A stretch of DNA of 63,674 nucleotides. Origin: Gemmatimonadota bacterium. GTDB lineage: Bacteria > Gemmatimonadota > Gemmatimonadetes > Gemmatimonadales > GWC2-71-9. Where the stretch lies: NCBI GenBank assembly GCA_003222035.1, contig QHUS01000056.1, positions 2,578-66,251 of the forward strand, in the 5' to 3' direction. Positions 1 through 10,639 of this stretch are shown in pieces. The stretch's first letter is position 1. The number at the start of each line of letters is the position of its first letter. The notes under the pieces were generated by a model. That model did not search any database. It was not told the origin of the DNA and saw nothing but the letters and a program-made list of their open reading frames with translations. A program made the translations under genes and the position numbers.

Positions 1-728
1 CCACGCCAGTCCCCGCGTGGCGGAAGCAGATTGTATCTGAGGATATGGAAGAACGCCGCCAGCCCGTCGCGCCAGGTGATCTTCTTGCCCTCCGCGTACG
101 TCCGGCCGCTGTATGAGATGGGTAGCTCCCAGATGCGCGCGCCCGCCTGCGCCAACCGCGCCGTCAGCTCGACCTCGATACCAAACCGCTCCGCCGTGAG
201 TGGCAAGCGTTTCAGCAAGTCGGCCCGGACCAGCTTATAGCAGGTTTCCATGTCCGTGAGGTTCACGTTCGTCAACATGTTGGAGACGAGGGTGAGCAGG
301 TTGTTCCCAACGGCGTGCCAGAAGAAGAGCACGCGGTGCGGTCCGCCCTGAAAGCGCGACCCGTACACCGCGTCGGCGCGTCCGTCCCTGATCGGTTGGA
401 GCAAGCGAGGCAGCTCCGCCGGGTCGTACTCGAGATCGGCGTCCTGCGCCACGATCACGTCGCCGGTGGCCGCCGCGATCCCGCTCCGCAGCGCCGCGCC
501 CTTGCCGCGGTTGGCGGTGTGATGGATGACTCGTTGCACCAGGCCGCCGCGCTCGCCTGCCAGGCGATCGAGCACGGCGCCGGTGTCGTCCGTCGACGCG
601 TCGTCCACCGCGATCACTTCGAGCCGCAGCGGGACCTCGCGCAGCCGCCGCAGCAACGCCTCGATCGTGGTGGCCTCGTTGTAGGCCGGCACGATCACTG
701 AAAGGACGGAATCGGCGGATGTGGTCAC
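1..728 (-). CDS. Glycosyltransferase family 2 (DPM1-like), 3' end outside window
   Basis: Likely transfers a sugar from a nucleotide sugar to a polyprenyl phosphate or lipid acceptor at the inner membrane face. The visible 242 residues carry the GT-A start (VIVPAYNEA), a VDDASTDDT segment, NRGKGAALRSGI and a metal-binding DAD (VAQDADLEYDP), as in dolichol-phosphate mannosyltransferase-like GT2 enzymes. The GTG start at 728 shares GTGA with the stop of the upstream methyltransferase, so translation is probably coupled. The gene runs off the left edge, so any C-terminal membrane segments are not visible. The sugar and acceptor cannot be read from the sequence. Confidence 0.88.
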   Translation of the reverse strand, partial: MTTSADSVLSVIVPAYNEATTIEALLRRLREVPLRLEVIAVDDASTDDTGAVLDRLAGERGGLVQRVIHHTANRGKGAALRSGIAAATGDVIVAQDADLEYDPAELPRLLQPIRDGRADAVYGSRFQGGPHRVLFFWHAVGNNLLTLVSNMLTNVNLTDMETCYKLVRADLLKRLPLTAERFGIEVELTARLAQAGARIWELPISYSGRTYAEGKKITWRDGLAAFFHILRYNLLPPRGDWR

Positions 729-1508
729 GCGGGCACCTCACCGATCGCGATCAGCGATTGCCCGATTCGCCATGGGAGGAATCGCTCCAGCCGGAACAGC
801 GGCACGAGCGCGTCGTACCATCTCAGCGCACCCGTCGGGATGAGCCGGCGCCGCAGCACGCGACCGGCGAGCCACCACCCGGGGACCCCTGCCAGGTTGA
901 AGTACTCCACATGAATCACCCCGAACCCGGCGGTTCGAAGCTTGCCCGACAGCTCGTCGGGCACGTAGCGGCGCACGTGCCCGAGCGCTCGGTCCAGGGT
1001 GCCGTACAGCGCGCGCAGCGCCGGCACGAGGAGTACCACGCGACCGCCCGGCCGCAACAGCGTGCGCAACGCGCTGAGCGACGCGCGATCGTCGTCGATG
1101 TGCTCGAGCACGTTGAGACACACGATGGTATCGAGCCGCTCGGCCACGTGCCGCGGATCCACGGCGGGCAGCCGCAGCTCGGCGACGCTGACGTGCGGTC
1201 GGCCTGCGAAGCGCTCGCGCAGCCGGCGAAGGTAGAAGGGCTCGGTGTCCGTGAGCACGACGCGGTCGATACCGGCCTGGTCCATCAGGAAGGCGGACAT
1301 GTTGCCAATGCCGGCGCCGATCTCGAGTACGCGGCGCCCCACCCACGGGCGCAACCGCTCGAACATCCAGCGGTTGTAGCGGGGGGCCACGGCCATGCGC
1401 TCGAGCGTCGCGGCCCCGACCGGGTCAGCGGGTGAGTCGGCGTCGGGGACGGGGACGGGGACGCGGGGGGGGGCGGCGGCGGGGGGAAAGTCGTGCTCGG
1501 GGTCGGCC

Positions 1509-1525
<17 letters not shown>
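725..1525 (-). CDS. Class I SAM-dependent methyltransferase
   Basis: A 266-residue Rossmann-fold methyltransferase. Motif I is VLEIGAGIG at about residues 66-74, followed by an acidic post-motif (LTDTEP) and VCLNVLEHIDDD, typical of the UbiE/Methyltransf_11/23 group. Pairing with a GT2 gene that overlaps by 4 bp suggests modification of a glycolipid or polyprenyl-linked substrate (inference). The first 40 residues are a Pro/Val/Asp-rich low-complexity tail encoded by a GGGGAC-type repeat and are probably not part of the fold. The start overlaps the end of the pilR-like gene by 17 bp, so the three genes may be co-transcribed. Confidence 0.85.
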
Positions 1526-2885
<1,360 letters not shown>

Positions 2886-2901
2886 AGCGCTTCCCCTTGA
2901 T

Positions 2902-4563
2902 TCACGCTGCTTCCTCCTTGCGCCGGGCCGATGGGAAATAGACAGTGAATGTGGTGCCCTGCCCCGCAGTCGATTCCACCAGCACCAATCCGCGGTGCGC
3001 ATCCACGGCGCGCTGCACGATAGCGAGGCCAAGACCGGTCCCGCCCACGCGGCCGGTCACGAACGGCTCGAACAGGCGCGCACGCACGTTCTCCGGGATG
3101 CCGGGGCCGTTGTCGCTCACCGCGAGCGAGACGGGGCTCTCGATTCCGGAGCCGCCCGGCAGCTCGTGGGGGCCGGGCCGGCCGGTGCGGACCGAGACGC
3201 GCGCGCCGGTGCCGGTCGCCTGCACGGCATTGAGGACAAGATTGGAGACGACGCGGTGGAGCAGGTCCTCGTCGCCCTCCATCGGCGTGGCCTCGCCGGT
3301 CAACTCGATCACCGCATCCTCTGGACAGTCGGGATGCTCCCGCACCAGCCGTATGGCCGCCGTCGCCACGGCGCGCAGGTCGAGCGGCCGGCACTCGGTA
3401 GCGCGCACGCGGGAGAAATCCAGGAACTCGGACAACAGGCGCGACAGGCGGTCGCTCTCGCGCACGATGAGGGACGTCAGGAATTTCTCGTCCGCATTGG
3501 CGCGCTTCGCACGGCCGAGCTGTTCGACCGAGGAGCGGATCGACGCGAGCGGGTTCTTGATCTCGTGCGCCAGGCTGGCCGACAGCTCCGCGACCGCCTC
3601 GAGTCGCTCGGCGCGGAGATGGAGCTCTTCGAGCCGCTTCGAGTCCGAGATGTCGGTGAAAATGGCCGTCACCCGAGGTTCGCCGACGGGCTCGACGTCG
3701 AGTGTCGTGGTCGTGACGCCGATCGGGAACGTCCGGTCGGCGCGCCGCACCGTGGCCTCCACCCGCATCGCCCGTACGCCGCGCCGCGCCGTCGCGGTGA
3801 TCGCGGCCCAGAACTCGGGCGCCACCTTCGCGAACTCCGGCATGATCGGCCGCCCGCGCCACTGGCGCTCCTTGAACCCCAGGATCTGCTCCGCCGCCGG
3901 ATTGCAGTACAGCAGGTGGCCCGCCTGATCGACCGTCACGATCCCGGTCGGGACGCTCCGCAGCACGTCTGCTGCTTCCAGCCGTGCCTGCCGCAGCTCA
4001 CCCGCCAGCGCCTCTCGCTCCGCCCCCATCACCGATACCCGGCTCGCGAAGTAGGCCGTTGCCGCCGCCACCATCACGAACACAAGGAGCTGCAGCCCGA
4101 CCTGCGCCGTCATGGCGGTGGTGTGGCCGAGCAGGACGTCGGCGAAATACACGATGCCGACCAGGGCCGTCACCAGCGCCGTGCTCGCCGGCGGCATCAA
4201 CACCGCGGTCACCGCGATCAAGGGCACGTACAGCGGCGTGAGATCGCTCTGCGGGCCACCGGTGACATGAACTACCGTCGTCACCAGCGCCACGTCGTAC
4301 AGCGCCTGCCCGTACAGGAAGGTGCGCGTCGGCGGACGCGCCTTGATGTGGGTGACCCAGTACGACGCGATCGTGACCACGACGCTCGCGACCAGGGCGA
4401 ACGACGTGATGAGCAGGTCGACCGGGGCGACGACCGTGAACTTCATGACCCCGGCCAGGTAGATGGCGATCGCCACGCACAGGCGGCCGGCGTACACCCA
4501 CCGCAACAGATTCTGCGGGGTTGGAATCACCGATCCCCGCTGGCCGCCCCCTAACCAAGACAC
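2902..4563 (-). CDS. pilS: Membrane sensor histidine kinase with PAS domain, PilS-like
   Basis: The 553-residue partner of the adjacent PilR-like regulator. The N-terminal ~170 residues hold several hydrophobic segments (about six), then a coiled stretch, a PAS domain (VPTGIVTVDQAGHLLYCNPA), the HisKA box with phospho-acceptor His (LAHEIKNPLASI) and a HATPase domain with N-box NLVLNAV, G1 DNGPGIP and G2 GGTGLGLAI. The start was set at GTG 4563, because AAGGA lies 7 nt upstream and the membrane region begins soon after. Six membrane spans followed by a PAS domain is the PilS layout. The signal sensed is unknown. Confidence 0.9.
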   Translation of the reverse strand: MSWLGGGQRGSVIPTPQNLLRWVYAGRLCVAIAIYLAGVMKFTVVAPVDLLITSFALVASVVVTIASYWVTHIKARPPTRTFLYGQALYDVALVTTVVHVTGGPQSDLTPLYVPLIAVTAVLMPPASTALVTALVGIVYFADVLLGHTTAMTAQVGLQLLVFVMVAAATAYFASRVSVMGAEREALAGELRQARLEAADVLRSVPTGIVTVDQAGHLLYCNPAAEQILGFKERQWRGRPIMPEFAKVAPEFWAAITATARRGVRAMRVEATVRRADRTFPIGVTTTTLDVEPVGEPRVTAIFTDISDSKRLEELHLRAERLEAVAELSASLAHEIKNPLASIRSSVEQLGRAKRANADEKFLTSLIVRESDRLSRLLSEFLDFSRVRATECRPLDLRAVATAAIRLVREHPDCPEDAVIELTGEATPMEGDEDLLHRVVSNLVLNAVQATGTGARVSVRTGRPGPHELPGGSGIESPVSLAVSDNGPGIPENVRARLFEPFVTGRVGGTGLGLAIVQRAVDAHRGLVLVESTAGQGTTFTVYFPSARRKEEAA

Positions 4564-4734
4564 ATCGCGCTCCTTGCGGGCCGCTCGTAACAATAGATGT
4601 GACTGTGTGTTACAGCCTATGTCGGTACGCCGCCGCCGCCCGGCGCAGCGGGTAAGTATTGGAAGCGCTCTCGCAAAGTGCAAGAGGAACGAGTCGCTGA
4701 CGTCACGCGGAGTGGCAGGTCGCTATCGTACGAC

Positions 4735-5325
4735 ATGCGCCGAACGCTGCGCGTGCTGGCTTGGGTGTCCCTGGCAGCTCTGGGGACGCAGCCCGAGTTG
4801 CTGAGTCAGGCCGCGCTCACACCGGCGGATTCCGCGATCCTCAATTCACAGCCTCTCAAGCGTCTGGTGCTCGCGCCCGCGCTCCTGCGACGCGTGAGCC
4901 TCCTCGCGGCAGGCCTCGACCGCGAGGTCGTGCTCTGCCTCCAGGGGAAAGTATCGGGGGACACCGCGCTAGTGGATGACTTCACAATGCCCGACCTGGT
5001 GAGCTCCACGCCCGACCAAGTGCAGGCGACACCGTGCGGGACGGGGACCCTGGCCGTGTGGCACAACCATCCCTGGGTGGGGCCGGACTCGACCTTCGGA
5101 CTGAAGACGCCGGAGGACCTCTGCTCGCTGTCGCAGCCGGACCTGCGAACGGTGGTCGCCGACTCGGTTCCCTTCGCGGTGGTCAGCGTGGGACGCGCGC
5201 GGGGGCCGATCGTTTGCTGGTGGCGGCGCGTGCAGGCCGTGATCAACCGGCACGTGAAATTCCTGCCGCGGTTCCCGTCCCAGTGGCTCGAGTGGCCGAG
5301 CCTGGCGGGAACGAGCGACCCCTAG
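4735..5325 (+). CDS. Secreted JAMM-motif (JAB1/MPN-like) protein
   Basis: A 196-residue protein with an N-terminal signal-like segment (MRRTLRVLAWVSLAALG) and then a domain carrying a JAMM-type zinc peptidase pattern: E64 in DREVVL, H110-N-H112-P, and S133-x-x-D136. JAMM/Mov34 proteins cleave isopeptide or peptide bonds, or act as scaffolds. The motif is visible, but the spacing between HNHP and SxxD is about 12 residues longer than usual, and two Cys (C101, C130) bracket the insertion. ATG 4735 was chosen because the signal sequence follows it; upstream in-frame codons look non-coding. It diverges from the pilS-like gene. The substrate is unknown and activity is an inference. Confidence 0.6.
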   Translation: MRRTLRVLAWVSLAALGTQPELLSQAALTPADSAILNSQPLKRLVLAPALLRRVSLLAAGLDREVVLCLQGKVSGDTALVDDFTMPDLVSSTPDQVQATPCGTGTLAVWHNHPWVGPDSTFGLKTPEDLCSLSQPDLRTVVADSVPFAVVSVGRARGPIVCWWRRVQAVINRHVKFLPRFPSQWLEWPSLAGTSDP

Positions 5326-5335
5326 ACGATCGAAT

Positions 5336-6508
5336 TCATTCGGGCGGCTGGACGATGATCTTGCCGCCGGCGCTGAGGCAGGTCAGGCGCGCGCGCTTCG
5401 TGGCGCGCAGGCGCTCCGGGACACGATGCACACGGAGCGCGGCGATCACATCTTCGGAGGAGTGGTGCGCCACCACCTCTTCCGTGATCAACAAGGCGGA
5501 TGCCTGTCCTTCCGGCGCCGCCCCGCCGGAGCCGACGTGGAAGGTGTACACCGGACCCGTGCCCTCCCGCCGCACCTCGATCGGCGCCGGATGAAGTTGA
5601 TCACCGACCCAGCCCTGGATGTCGCGCACGACCTGATCGGCGCCGGGAGGGGAGGCGAGCGGGCGTCCCCGTTGCTTGACTTCCTCCAGAGCCGCCCACC
5701 GGGTGGCGAAGCGCGCGATCGCGTCCTGCACCGTGTCTTCCAGCGAGAGCCCGAAGGGCATGGGGTCGTACGACTCGAAGAACTCGCTCACGATGCCCAG
5801 CGTCAGGGGCAGAAGCTCTTCCATCCGCGCGCTGATAGTCTGCCACACGTCGGGCCCCTCGCCGATGAGACGCGACAACACGAACAGCCCGTAGGCCAGG
5901 TGGCGCTGCTCGTCGGCCTGCGAGCGCGCGAGCCCCGCGCGGAAGCCCGGGAGCCGATCGCCGCCCGCGAGGGCGGTATTGAAGGCGTGATATCCTGCGT
6001 CACCGAGCACGCCCTCGCCGACCAGGCTGTAGATCACGATCGCATCCGCTTGAGCTGCCGGAGTCGGGTCGATCAGGAGGCGCTGCATGGCGGCCGGGAG
6101 TCGTTCGGAAAAGAGGCGACGGAAGCTGGGCGTCTGATAGCGCTGCAGGTCGCCCGACTGGCGGCAGACCGCGTCGAGGATGCGGCGAAAGAACTCGATG
6201 TGCTTGGCCTCGTCGGCGAGGAAGGTCGCGAGAAACAACTGTTCCTCGAGCCGCTCTTCGCGCGTCACGGCCACGAGGAGCGGGAGGAGGTCGCGGGTCA
6301 TGCTCTCTTCCGCCGCCTGGAACATCACGCTGAGCCGGAGGAGCACGTCCCGCTCGGCGACGCTGAACCGGGACCAATCCTCGGCGTCGCGCGACAGGTC
6401 CAGGGCCTGCGGGTCCCAAGCGCCGAGCCGCTTTGCCTCGTGGTACAGCCGCATCGGCACGGCGTCGTGACGCAGTGTGCCGGTGCGGGCCGGCCGCACC
6501 TCTGTCAT
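5336..6508 (-). CDS. R2-like ligand-binding oxidase (R2lox-type ferritin-like protein) with C-terminal extension
   Basis: A 390-residue ferritin-like di-metal carboxylate protein. The ligands E67, E100-x-x-H103, E165 and E200-x-x-H203 fall at a constant offset of two from the published R2lox ligands E69, E102, H105, E167, E202 and H205. This supports R2lox over a true ribonucleotide reductase beta subunit. Y160 matches the cross-linking Tyr162, but the partner Val72 position is Met70. The usual protein is about 300 residues. Here an unrecognised ~95-residue tail follows. R2lox proteins hold Mn/Fe and a long-chain fatty acid, and their physiological reaction is unresolved. It lies directly downstream of pilC on the same strand, 8 bp from the pilC end. 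Confidence 0.8.
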   Translation of the reverse strand: MTEVRPARTGTLRHDAVPMRLYHEAKRLGAWDPQALDLSRDAEDWSRFSVAERDVLLRLSVMFQAAEESMTRDLLPLLVAVTREERLEEQLFLATFLADEAKHIEFFRRILDAVCRQSGDLQRYQTPSFRRLFSERLPAAMQRLLIDPTPAAQADAIVIYSLVGEGVLGDAGYHAFNTALAGGDRLPGFRAGLARSQADEQRHLAYGLFVLSRLIGEGPDVWQTISARMEELLPLTLGIVSEFFESYDPMPFGLSLEDTVQDAIARFATRWAALEEVKQRGRPLASPPGADQVVRDIQGWVGDQLHPAPIEVRREGTGPVYTFHVGSGGAAPEGQASALLITEEVVAHHSSEDVIAALRVHRVPERLRATKRARLTCLSAGGKIIVQPPE

Positions 6509-6515
6509 CGTGGCG

Positions 6516-7721
6516 CTATTGCACCGCGTTCACCATGTCGAAGATCGGGAGGTACATGGCGACGACCATCCCGCCGACGATCACCCCCAGCACCACGATC
6601 ATGATCGGCTCCATGAGTGAAAGCAGGGCGCTCACCGCGGCGTCCACCTCGTCGTCGTAGAAATCCGCGATCTTCGAGAGCATCTCGTCCATGCCGCCCG
6701 TCTGCTCGCCCACCGAGATCATCGAGATCACCATCGGCGGGAACACCTTGGACTTGGCCAGCGGTGCCGAGATCGTTTCGCCGCCGGCGATCGAGGCGCG
6801 TGACTCCATCACCGCATTGTGGATCACCATGTTGCCGGCCGTGCGGGCCGTGATCTCGAGGCCGTCCAGGATGGACACGCCCGACGAAATCAGGGTGCCG
6901 AGTGTGCGCGTGAACCGCGACACGGCTGATTTGCGGAGCACGTCGCCCAGCACGGGGAGCTTGAGGAGCAGGGAGTCGATCTGCAGGCGCCCGGCGGCGG
7001 TCTGGTAGTAGCGGTTCAGCAAGAAGAGGCCGAATCCGGCCACTGCGAAGAGGACCCACCAGTAGTCCTTGAGGAGGCTGCTCATCCCGATCACGATCCG
7101 GGTGGGCAGCGGCAATTGCAGGTTCACGGACGCGAACATGTTCTGGAAGGTCGGAATCACGAAGATGAGCAGCACCGACACCGCGATCACCGCCACCGAC
7201 AGGATGACGCCCGGATAGATCATGGCGCCTTTGACCTTGCGCACGATGGCGTCGTTCTTCTCGAGGAACTCCGCCAGACGGACGAGAATGGTGTCGAGGA
7301 TACCGCCGGCCTCGCCCGCCGCGACCATGTTGACGTACAAGTCGCTGAACGCCTTCGGATGCTTGCGCAGCGCGTCGGCCAGGGTCTGGCCGCTCTCCAC
7401 GTCGTACACGACCTGGCGCGTCGTATCGGCCAGCGCTTTGTTTTCGGTCTGCTGCGCCAGGATGTCGAGGGCCTGCACGAGCGGCAAGCCGGCGTTGATC
7501 ATGGTGGCGAACTGGCGGGTGAACACCACGATGTCGCGGGTCCGGATGCCGCTGCCGAACTTGAAATTGAGCTTGAACTCCTTCGGCGCCGCGCGCACCT
7601 GCACCACGACCATGCGGTTCTTGCGCAGGTGCGCGATGACGTCGTCGCGCGTCGGCAGGTCGATCTTGTCGTTGACGAGGGCGCCCTTGAGCGTGCGGGC
7701 TGTGTATTGAAAGAGCGGCAT
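6516..7721 (-). CDS. pilC: Type IV pilus inner-membrane platform protein PilC
   Basis: A 401-residue T2SSF/GspF family polytopic protein that transmits motor rotation to pilin assembly. It has two repeated cytoplasmic helical domains, each with the family signature (VFTRQFATMINAGLPLVQAL and SRFTRTLGTLISSGVSIL), and three membrane segments. The N-terminus MPLFQYTARTLKG is the typical PilC start. It is the last gene of the pilB-pilT-pilC set and ends just before the R2-like oxidase. No pilin or pilM-Q genes are in the window. Confidence 0.95.
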   Translation of the reverse strand: MPLFQYTARTLKGALVNDKIDLPTRDDVIAHLRKNRMVVVQVRAAPKEFKLNFKFGSGIRTRDIVVFTRQFATMINAGLPLVQALDILAQQTENKALADTTRQVVYDVESGQTLADALRKHPKAFSDLYVNMVAAGEAGGILDTILVRLAEFLEKNDAIVRKVKGAMIYPGVILSVAVIAVSVLLIFVIPTFQNMFASVNLQLPLPTRIVIGMSSLLKDYWWVLFAVAGFGLFLLNRYYQTAAGRLQIDSLLLKLPVLGDVLRKSAVSRFTRTLGTLISSGVSILDGLEITARTAGNMVIHNAVMESRASIAGGETISAPLAKSKVFPPMVISMISVGEQTGGMDEMLSKIADFYDDEVDAAVSALLSLMEPIMIVVLGVIVGGMVVAMYLPIFDMVNAVQ

Positions 7722-7745
7722 GACTCACTCCCTCCGGGCGGCCAC

Positions 7746-8906
7746 CTAGCGGCGGGCCGCCACCTTCGACCCGCCATGGGCGGGCTGCCCTGCGCCGGGC
7801 ACGGGTTCTCGGTCGTCGAGTGGCGGCTCGCCGATCATCCGCAGGAACTCGTTCGGCGTCGACGTCACGCGCAGGCACTCCTCCTTCGTGACCTCGCGGC
7901 CCACGTACAGCTGGTACAGTGCGTCGTTGAGCGTCTGCATCCCATGCTTCTTCCCCGCCTGCATCATGGACGGGATCTGCTCGATCTTTTCGTCGCGGAT
8001 CAGCGCCCGCACCGCGGGCGTCATGATCAGGATCTCGCACGCCATCACGCGGCCGCGGCCCTTGGCCTTCTGCAGCAACGTCTGCGTGATGACACCCTCG
8101 AGCACGAACGACAGCTGGGCGCGGACCTGCGCCTGCTGATGCGACGGGAAGACGTCGATGATGCGGTTGATGCTCTCCATCGCGGAATTCGTGTGCAGCG
8201 TGGCGAACGCCAGGTGCCCGGTCTCGGCGATGGTGAGCGCCGCGGCGATCGTCTCCAGATCGCGCATCTCGCCCACCAGCACGACGTCGGGGTCCTGGCG
8301 CAGCGCGTACTTGAGGGCGGCCGCGAAGCTCGACGTGTCGGTGCCGATCTCGCGCTGATTGACGATGCACTGCTGATGGCGGTGGATGAACTCGATCGGG
8401 TCCTCCACCGTGATGATGTGCCCCTTGAGTTCCTTGTTGATCTTGTCGATCAGCGCCGCCAGCGTCGTGCTCTTCCCCGAGCCGGTGGGACCCGTCACGA
8501 GCACCAGGCCGCGCGGCCGCTCGGCCAGCTTGGCGACCACCCCCGGCAGGCCCAGCTCCTCGAACGTCTTCACGTTGAACGGAATTTGCCGGATCACGAG
8601 CGACACACAGCCCCGCTGCTTGAAGCAGTTGCCGCGGAACCGCGCAAGGTTCTGGATGCCGAACGAGAAGTCGAGCTCGTTCTCGATCTCGAACCGCTTC
8701 TTCTGGGTCTCGGTGAGCACCGAGTAGGCGATCGAGAGCGTATCCTTGGGCGTCAGCACGGCCTCCGCCGACGCGCTCACGATGTCGCCGTCCACCCGCA
8801 GTTTGGGCCGCTCGCCCGCCACGATGTGGAGATCCGATGCATCCTTCTCGATCATCTCCTCGAGCAAGGTGCGGAGATTGAGCGACTGCGAGGCGCCTGC
8901 CGTCAT
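7746..8906 (-). CDS. pilT: Type IV pilus retraction ATPase PilT
   Basis: A 386-residue hexameric ATPase that powers pilus retraction and twitching. The N-terminal PAS-like domain (DASDLHIVAGERPKLRVDG) is followed by Walker A GPTGSGKST at about 138-146, an Asp box, Walker B (VVLVGEMRD) and a His box (GHLAFATLHT). The PilT-specific C-terminal segment (TPAVRALIRDEKIEQI) separates it from PilB. The ATG at 8906 shares ATGA with the pilB stop. The last ~25 residues (Pro/Gly/Arg-rich) extend past the usual end. Confidence 0.95.
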   Translation of the reverse strand: MTAGASQSLNLRTLLEEMIEKDASDLHIVAGERPKLRVDGDIVSASAEAVLTPKDTLSIAYSVLTETQKKRFEIENELDFSFGIQNLARFRGNCFKQRGCVSLVIRQIPFNVKTFEELGLPGVVAKLAERPRGLVLVTGPTGSGKSTTLAALIDKINKELKGHIITVEDPIEFIHRHQQCIVNQREIGTDTSSFAAALKYALRQDPDVVLVGEMRDLETIAAALTIAETGHLAFATLHTNSAMESINRIIDVFPSHQQAQVRAQLSFVLEGVITQTLLQKAKGRGRVMACEILIMTPAVRALIRDEKIEQIPSMMQAGKKHGMQTLNDALYQLYVGREVTKEECLRVTSTPNEFLRMIGEPPLDDREPVPGAGQPAHGGSKVAARR

Positions 8907-10639
8907 GCGGCGGTCTCCTTCACGACTTCCTCCAGGGTGGTGATGCCACGCTTCACCTTGAGCATGCCGTCCATTCGCAGCGTCAGCATGCCGTCCTTGA
9001 CGGCCTGCTCCCGCAGCTCCTCGGTCGAGGCGCCCTTCAGCACCATACGCCGCGCGGCGCTGGTCATGGGCAAGACCTCGTACAGCCCCTGCCGGCCTTT
9101 GTACCCCGTGCCGTTGCACGTGTCGCAACCCGCGCCTTTGTAGAACGTGAGCTTGGCGGCGTCGGCGGGTGGGATGCCGAACGCGTGGATCTCCTCCCCG
9201 GTATACTGATGCTCCTGCTTGCAGTCCGCACACACGCGCCGTACCAGCCGCTGCGCCACGATCAGGTTGACCGCGCTGGCCACGTTGAACGGCTCGATCC
9301 CCATGTCCACCATGCGCGTCACGGTAGAAGGCGCGTCGTTCGTGTGCAGGGTGGAGAGCACCAGATGGCCCGTCAGCGCCGCCTTGATCGCGATCGAGCC
9401 GGTTTCGAGATCGCGGATCTCTCCCACCATGATGATGTTCGGATCCTGTCGCAGAAACGCTTTCAGCGCCGCCGCGAACGTCATCCCCACCTCGTTCCGG
9501 ACGAGGACCTGATTGATCCCCATCAGGTTGTATTCGACCGGATCCTCCGCCGTCATGATGTTCACGTTGATCTGATTGATGCGGGACAGCGCCGAGTACA
9601 GCGTCGTCGTTTTGCCGGATCCCGTCGGCCCCGTCACCAGCACCATGCCGTACGGATTCAGGATCGCGCGCATCAGATCCTGCTCGGCCTTCGGCTCGAA
9701 CCCGAACTTCGTGAGATCGAGCGCCAGGTTGCCCTTGTCGAGAATGCGGAGCACGATCTTCTCGCCGAACAGCACCGGCAGCGTCGAGACGCGGAAGTCG
9801 ATGACCTTCGCGCCGAACTTGAGCTTGATGCGCCCGTCCTGCGGTACGCGCCGCTCGGCGATATTCAGCTGCGCCATGATCTTCACCCGCGACGTCAGCG
9901 CGGCGCGCATCTTCACGGGCGGCTTCATCACCTCCTGCAGCGCCCCGTCCACTCGATAGCGCACCCGCAGCTCGTGCTCGAACGGCTCGATGTGGACGTC
10001 CGACGCCCCGCGCTTGACCGCGTCCGTGAGCAGCCCGTTGATCAGCTTCACGACCGGCGCGTCGTCCGCCAGGTCCTGCGCCTTGACGTCCTCGTCGACA
10101 TCTTGTCCGACCACCTCGAGCTCTTCGGCGTCCTCGATGTCCTTGAGCAACGACTGGAGCTGGGCGTCGGACTGCTGGTAGTACTTTTCGATCGCGTTGC
10201 GGAGCGTGTACTCCCCGGCGATCACCGGGAACACGTCGCAGCGCGTGATGAACTTGATGTCCTCGATCGCGGTGACGTTGTTCGGATCCGCGATGGCGAT
10301 CGTGAGGGTCCGGCCCTCGCGCTTGAGGGGCAGGACCGTGTGCTTCACCGCGACGTCGGGCGGTAGGAGCTTGATGATCTTGGGGTCGACCTCGAACCGG
10401 GACAGGTCCACCGCGGGCATGCGGTACTGCCGGGCCAGCATCTTGGAGATCTCGGTCTCCTCGACGAAGCCCAGCTTCACGAGCGTGTAGCCCAGACGCA
10501 TCCCCGTGTTTTTCTGTTCGAGGAGCGCTTTCTTGAGCTGGTCATGGGTGATCAGCCCCTCCCGGAGGAGGATCTCACCCAGCTTGTCGGAGGTAGCTGC
10601 CGCGGTAGCCGTACGCAACTCGTTGAAAATGAACAGCAT
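8903..10639 (-). CDS. pilB: Type IV pilus assembly ATPase PilB
   Basis: A 578-residue extension motor. An N-terminal MshEN/GspE-N domain (about residues 19-160, KLGEILLREGLIT) precedes the ATPase with Walker A GPTGSGKTT near 336-344, Walker B (IIMVGEIRD) and the tetracysteine zinc site CADC...CDTC characteristic of PilB/GspE. The annotated ATG 10639 has no clear Shine-Dalgarno sequence, and a good sigma-70-like promoter ends 1 nt before it. A TTG at 10618 is an alternative start that would keep the whole domain. It is first in the pilB-pilT-pilC operon. Confidence 0.95.
   Translation of the reverse strand: MLFIFNELRTATAAATSDKLGEILLREGLITHDQLKKALLEQKNTGMRLGYTLVKLGFVEETEISKMLARQYRMPAVDLSRFEVDPKIIKLLPPDVAVKHTVLPLKREGRTLTIAIADPNNVTAIEDIKFITRCDVFPVIAGEYTLRNAIEKYYQQSDAQLQSLLKDIEDAEELEVVGQDVDEDVKAQDLADDAPVVKLINGLLTDAVKRGASDVHIEPFEHELRVRYRVDGALQEVMKPPVKMRAALTSRVKIMAQLNIAERRVPQDGRIKLKFGAKVIDFRVSTLPVLFGEKIVLRILDKGNLALDLTKFGFEPKAEQDLMRAILNPYGMVLVTGPTGSGKTTTLYSALSRINQINVNIMTAEDPVEYNLMGINQVLVRNEVGMTFAAALKAFLRQDPNIIMVGEIRDLETGSIAIKAALTGHLVLSTLHTNDAPSTVTRMVDMGIEPFNVASAVNLIVAQRLVRRVCADCKQEHQYTGEEIHAFGIPPADAAKLTFYKGAGCDTCNGTGYKGRQGLYEVLPMTSAARRMVLKGASTEELREQAVKDGMLTLRMDGMLKVKRGITTLEEVVKETAA

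Noticed and set aside
5336-6508. Class I ribonucleotide reductase beta subunit
   Set aside because: Ligand spacing matches R2lox, no nrdA partner is nearby, and the usual C-terminal tail for R1 interaction is not seen.
7116-9143. A 675-codon plus-strand open frame opposite pilC and pilT
   Set aside because: Composition is low-complexity Arg/Asp/His/Leu, with no recognisable domain. The opposite strand encodes complete PilC and PilT.
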